Of a DNA stretch of 64,000 nucleotides, positions 63,290 to 64,000 are shown one piece after another. The notes beneath the pieces were generated by a model. That model saw nothing but the letters and a program-made list of their open reading frames with translations, was not told where the DNA came from and did not search any database. The position numbers and the translations under genes are program-made. Numbering within the stretch: the stretch's first letter is position 1; the number at the start of each line of letters is the position of its first letter. The DNA is from Chaetoderma sp. LZ-2023a. Taxonomy: Eukaryota; Mollusca; Caudofoveata; Chaetodermatida; Chaetodermatidae. The stretch covers positions 29,160,690 to 29,224,689 of the forward strand of contig CM067367.1 of NCBI GenBank assembly GCA_034401795.1. The letters run 5' to 3'.

Positions 63290-64000
63290 TGAGGCGGTCA
63301 TTTTCTTAACACGCTTGTTCTCTGGTGCATATAAAAGCTCATAAGCTTCCCAGGTCAGTCGATGGATGTTGCAAGGACGGCGACATAATCAGTAATAATC
63401 GGAGATGGTGATAAATCTGTTCGAAAATGAGTCGCAACATCTGTGGCAAGAACTATAGCAATATGCTCCGCTTGGAAATGAGTGATTGCACAAAAATATG
63501 GCGCATTACTCGAGTCAATCATAGGACAGTGATCGTAAGATTCTCCACAGCCATCTGTCTTATTAGGGAGGGTGACGTCAAGACGATATTATTCCTCATC
63601 TACAATGAGGGGCACTAGTGTGAAGGCCCGTCACTAATCAATATTGGACCCCACTCTTTTTAACTTTCTCACTGTAATGTTGGCCTTTTGCAAAGTCAAT
63701 TATGCACCATGCTTAAATCATGTACACACCGCCGTGTGTTAATGCGGCCAGGATTGCGTGGTCGCTGGGTTCTTACAAGCAACGATTGCGGAAAATATAA
63801 TCTCTGTGCTTGTGCATTTCTCATTAAGTCTTTCGACATTATTAGCGGAGTTCATTCTCTATGCCAGAGTAAATATTCAAACCGATGATTAGTATTTAGT
63901 CAGACAATTTGACAAAAACTAATTCGAATGACATTTCTTCGATTAATTATTTCTTAATTAATATTCAAAGTGTATTGCTCGCCTATATATAACTTACCTC
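63290..64000. other. Repeat-poor island at the right edge
   Basis: No repeats. A TATA box and initiator-like pair lie at 63330-63360. A 63-codon frame (63427-63618) starts 70 bp downstream; its product has no recognised domain or signal peptide. Confidence 0.4.
63330..63360 (+). promoter_or_regulatory. Candidate core promoter (TATA plus initiator)
   Basis: TATAAAAG at 63330-63337 and TCAGTC at 63355-63360 are spaced as in animal TATA/Inr promoters (27 bp from the TATA T to the initiator A). Both are short motifs that can arise by chance. Confidence 0.28.

Overview
The window reads as repeat-dominated, AT-rich animal (eukaryotic) DNA with no protein-coding host gene that I can support. Several repeat styles point to a mollusc, most likely a bivalve. 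These are repeats starting near a GGCCC..GGGCC block with CTCACCTTG or CACTCACCTG and ending CCAGGTGAGCTAA, long runs of GACGGACGGACA-type tetranucleotides, AAGATGGCCACC-type dispersed repeats, and the motif AAGGGAGATAACTCTG. The mollusc call rests on recalled genome style, not on a gene, so treat it as moderate. There are no bacterial features, CRISPR arrays or rRNA genes; I scanned for tRNA-like boxes only by eye and found none convincing.

The background is a dense mixture of palindromic, non-autonomous DNA transposons (MITEs). I use working names. Family A: about 230 bp, a long perfect or near-perfect stem, TTAA target sites and CCCTTT ends like piggyBac-type elements; about 45 copies or pieces. 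Two types are seen: A1 ends ..CGAGGG and has GACCAAGAGAAG in the stem; A2 ends GACCATTAAAGGG and has GGCCAAGAGAAG. Family B: a palindromic core starting CTGTTGAATATTTTGAAA, found inside three different outer modules: H (TTAA-CCCTTTCA ends), B2 (with AACATGTTTC..GGAAACATGTT flanks) and C (about 360 bp, ends AATGGACC(T/G)TTCCAGTTTA or GAGGAATCCAGTTTTAGC, carrying TGACGTCA sites). Family C2: ends TAGAGGGATCTAATCTG. Family D: TTAA target, ends AGGTGCATATTCAC. Family G: TTAA-CCCTTGGCAC ends. One hAT-like MITE has a perfect 8-bp target duplication (49377-49960).

Three remnants have protein-level support. A Penelope-like GIY-YIG endonuclease fragment lies at 24844-25205 and runs into a 124-bp inverted repeat. 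A decayed DIRS-type tyrosine-recombinase retrotransposon on the minus strand (55722-60627) has inverted terminal repeats, reverse transcriptase, a small RNase H remnant and tyrosine recombinase. It sits, with another repeat, inside a family D MITE whose halves are now about 5.9 kb apart.

Large tandem arrays fill much of the second half: 47-bp (39893-41253), 21-bp (44471-45082; 47945-49315; 53877-54835), 62-bp (46805-47690), 23-bp (51580-51895) and 24/15-bp (52590-53876). The longest open frames (up to 493 codons) are artefacts of these arrays, whose units are multiples of three without stops. Several arrays start or end precisely inside a recognisable MITE, which suggests MITE-seeded minisatellite birth. 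The repeat-poor islands (for example 16353-17190, 21430-22185, 34201-35375, 43346-43950, 63290-64000) hold no recognisable genes and are where conserved regulatory DNA would be looked for first.
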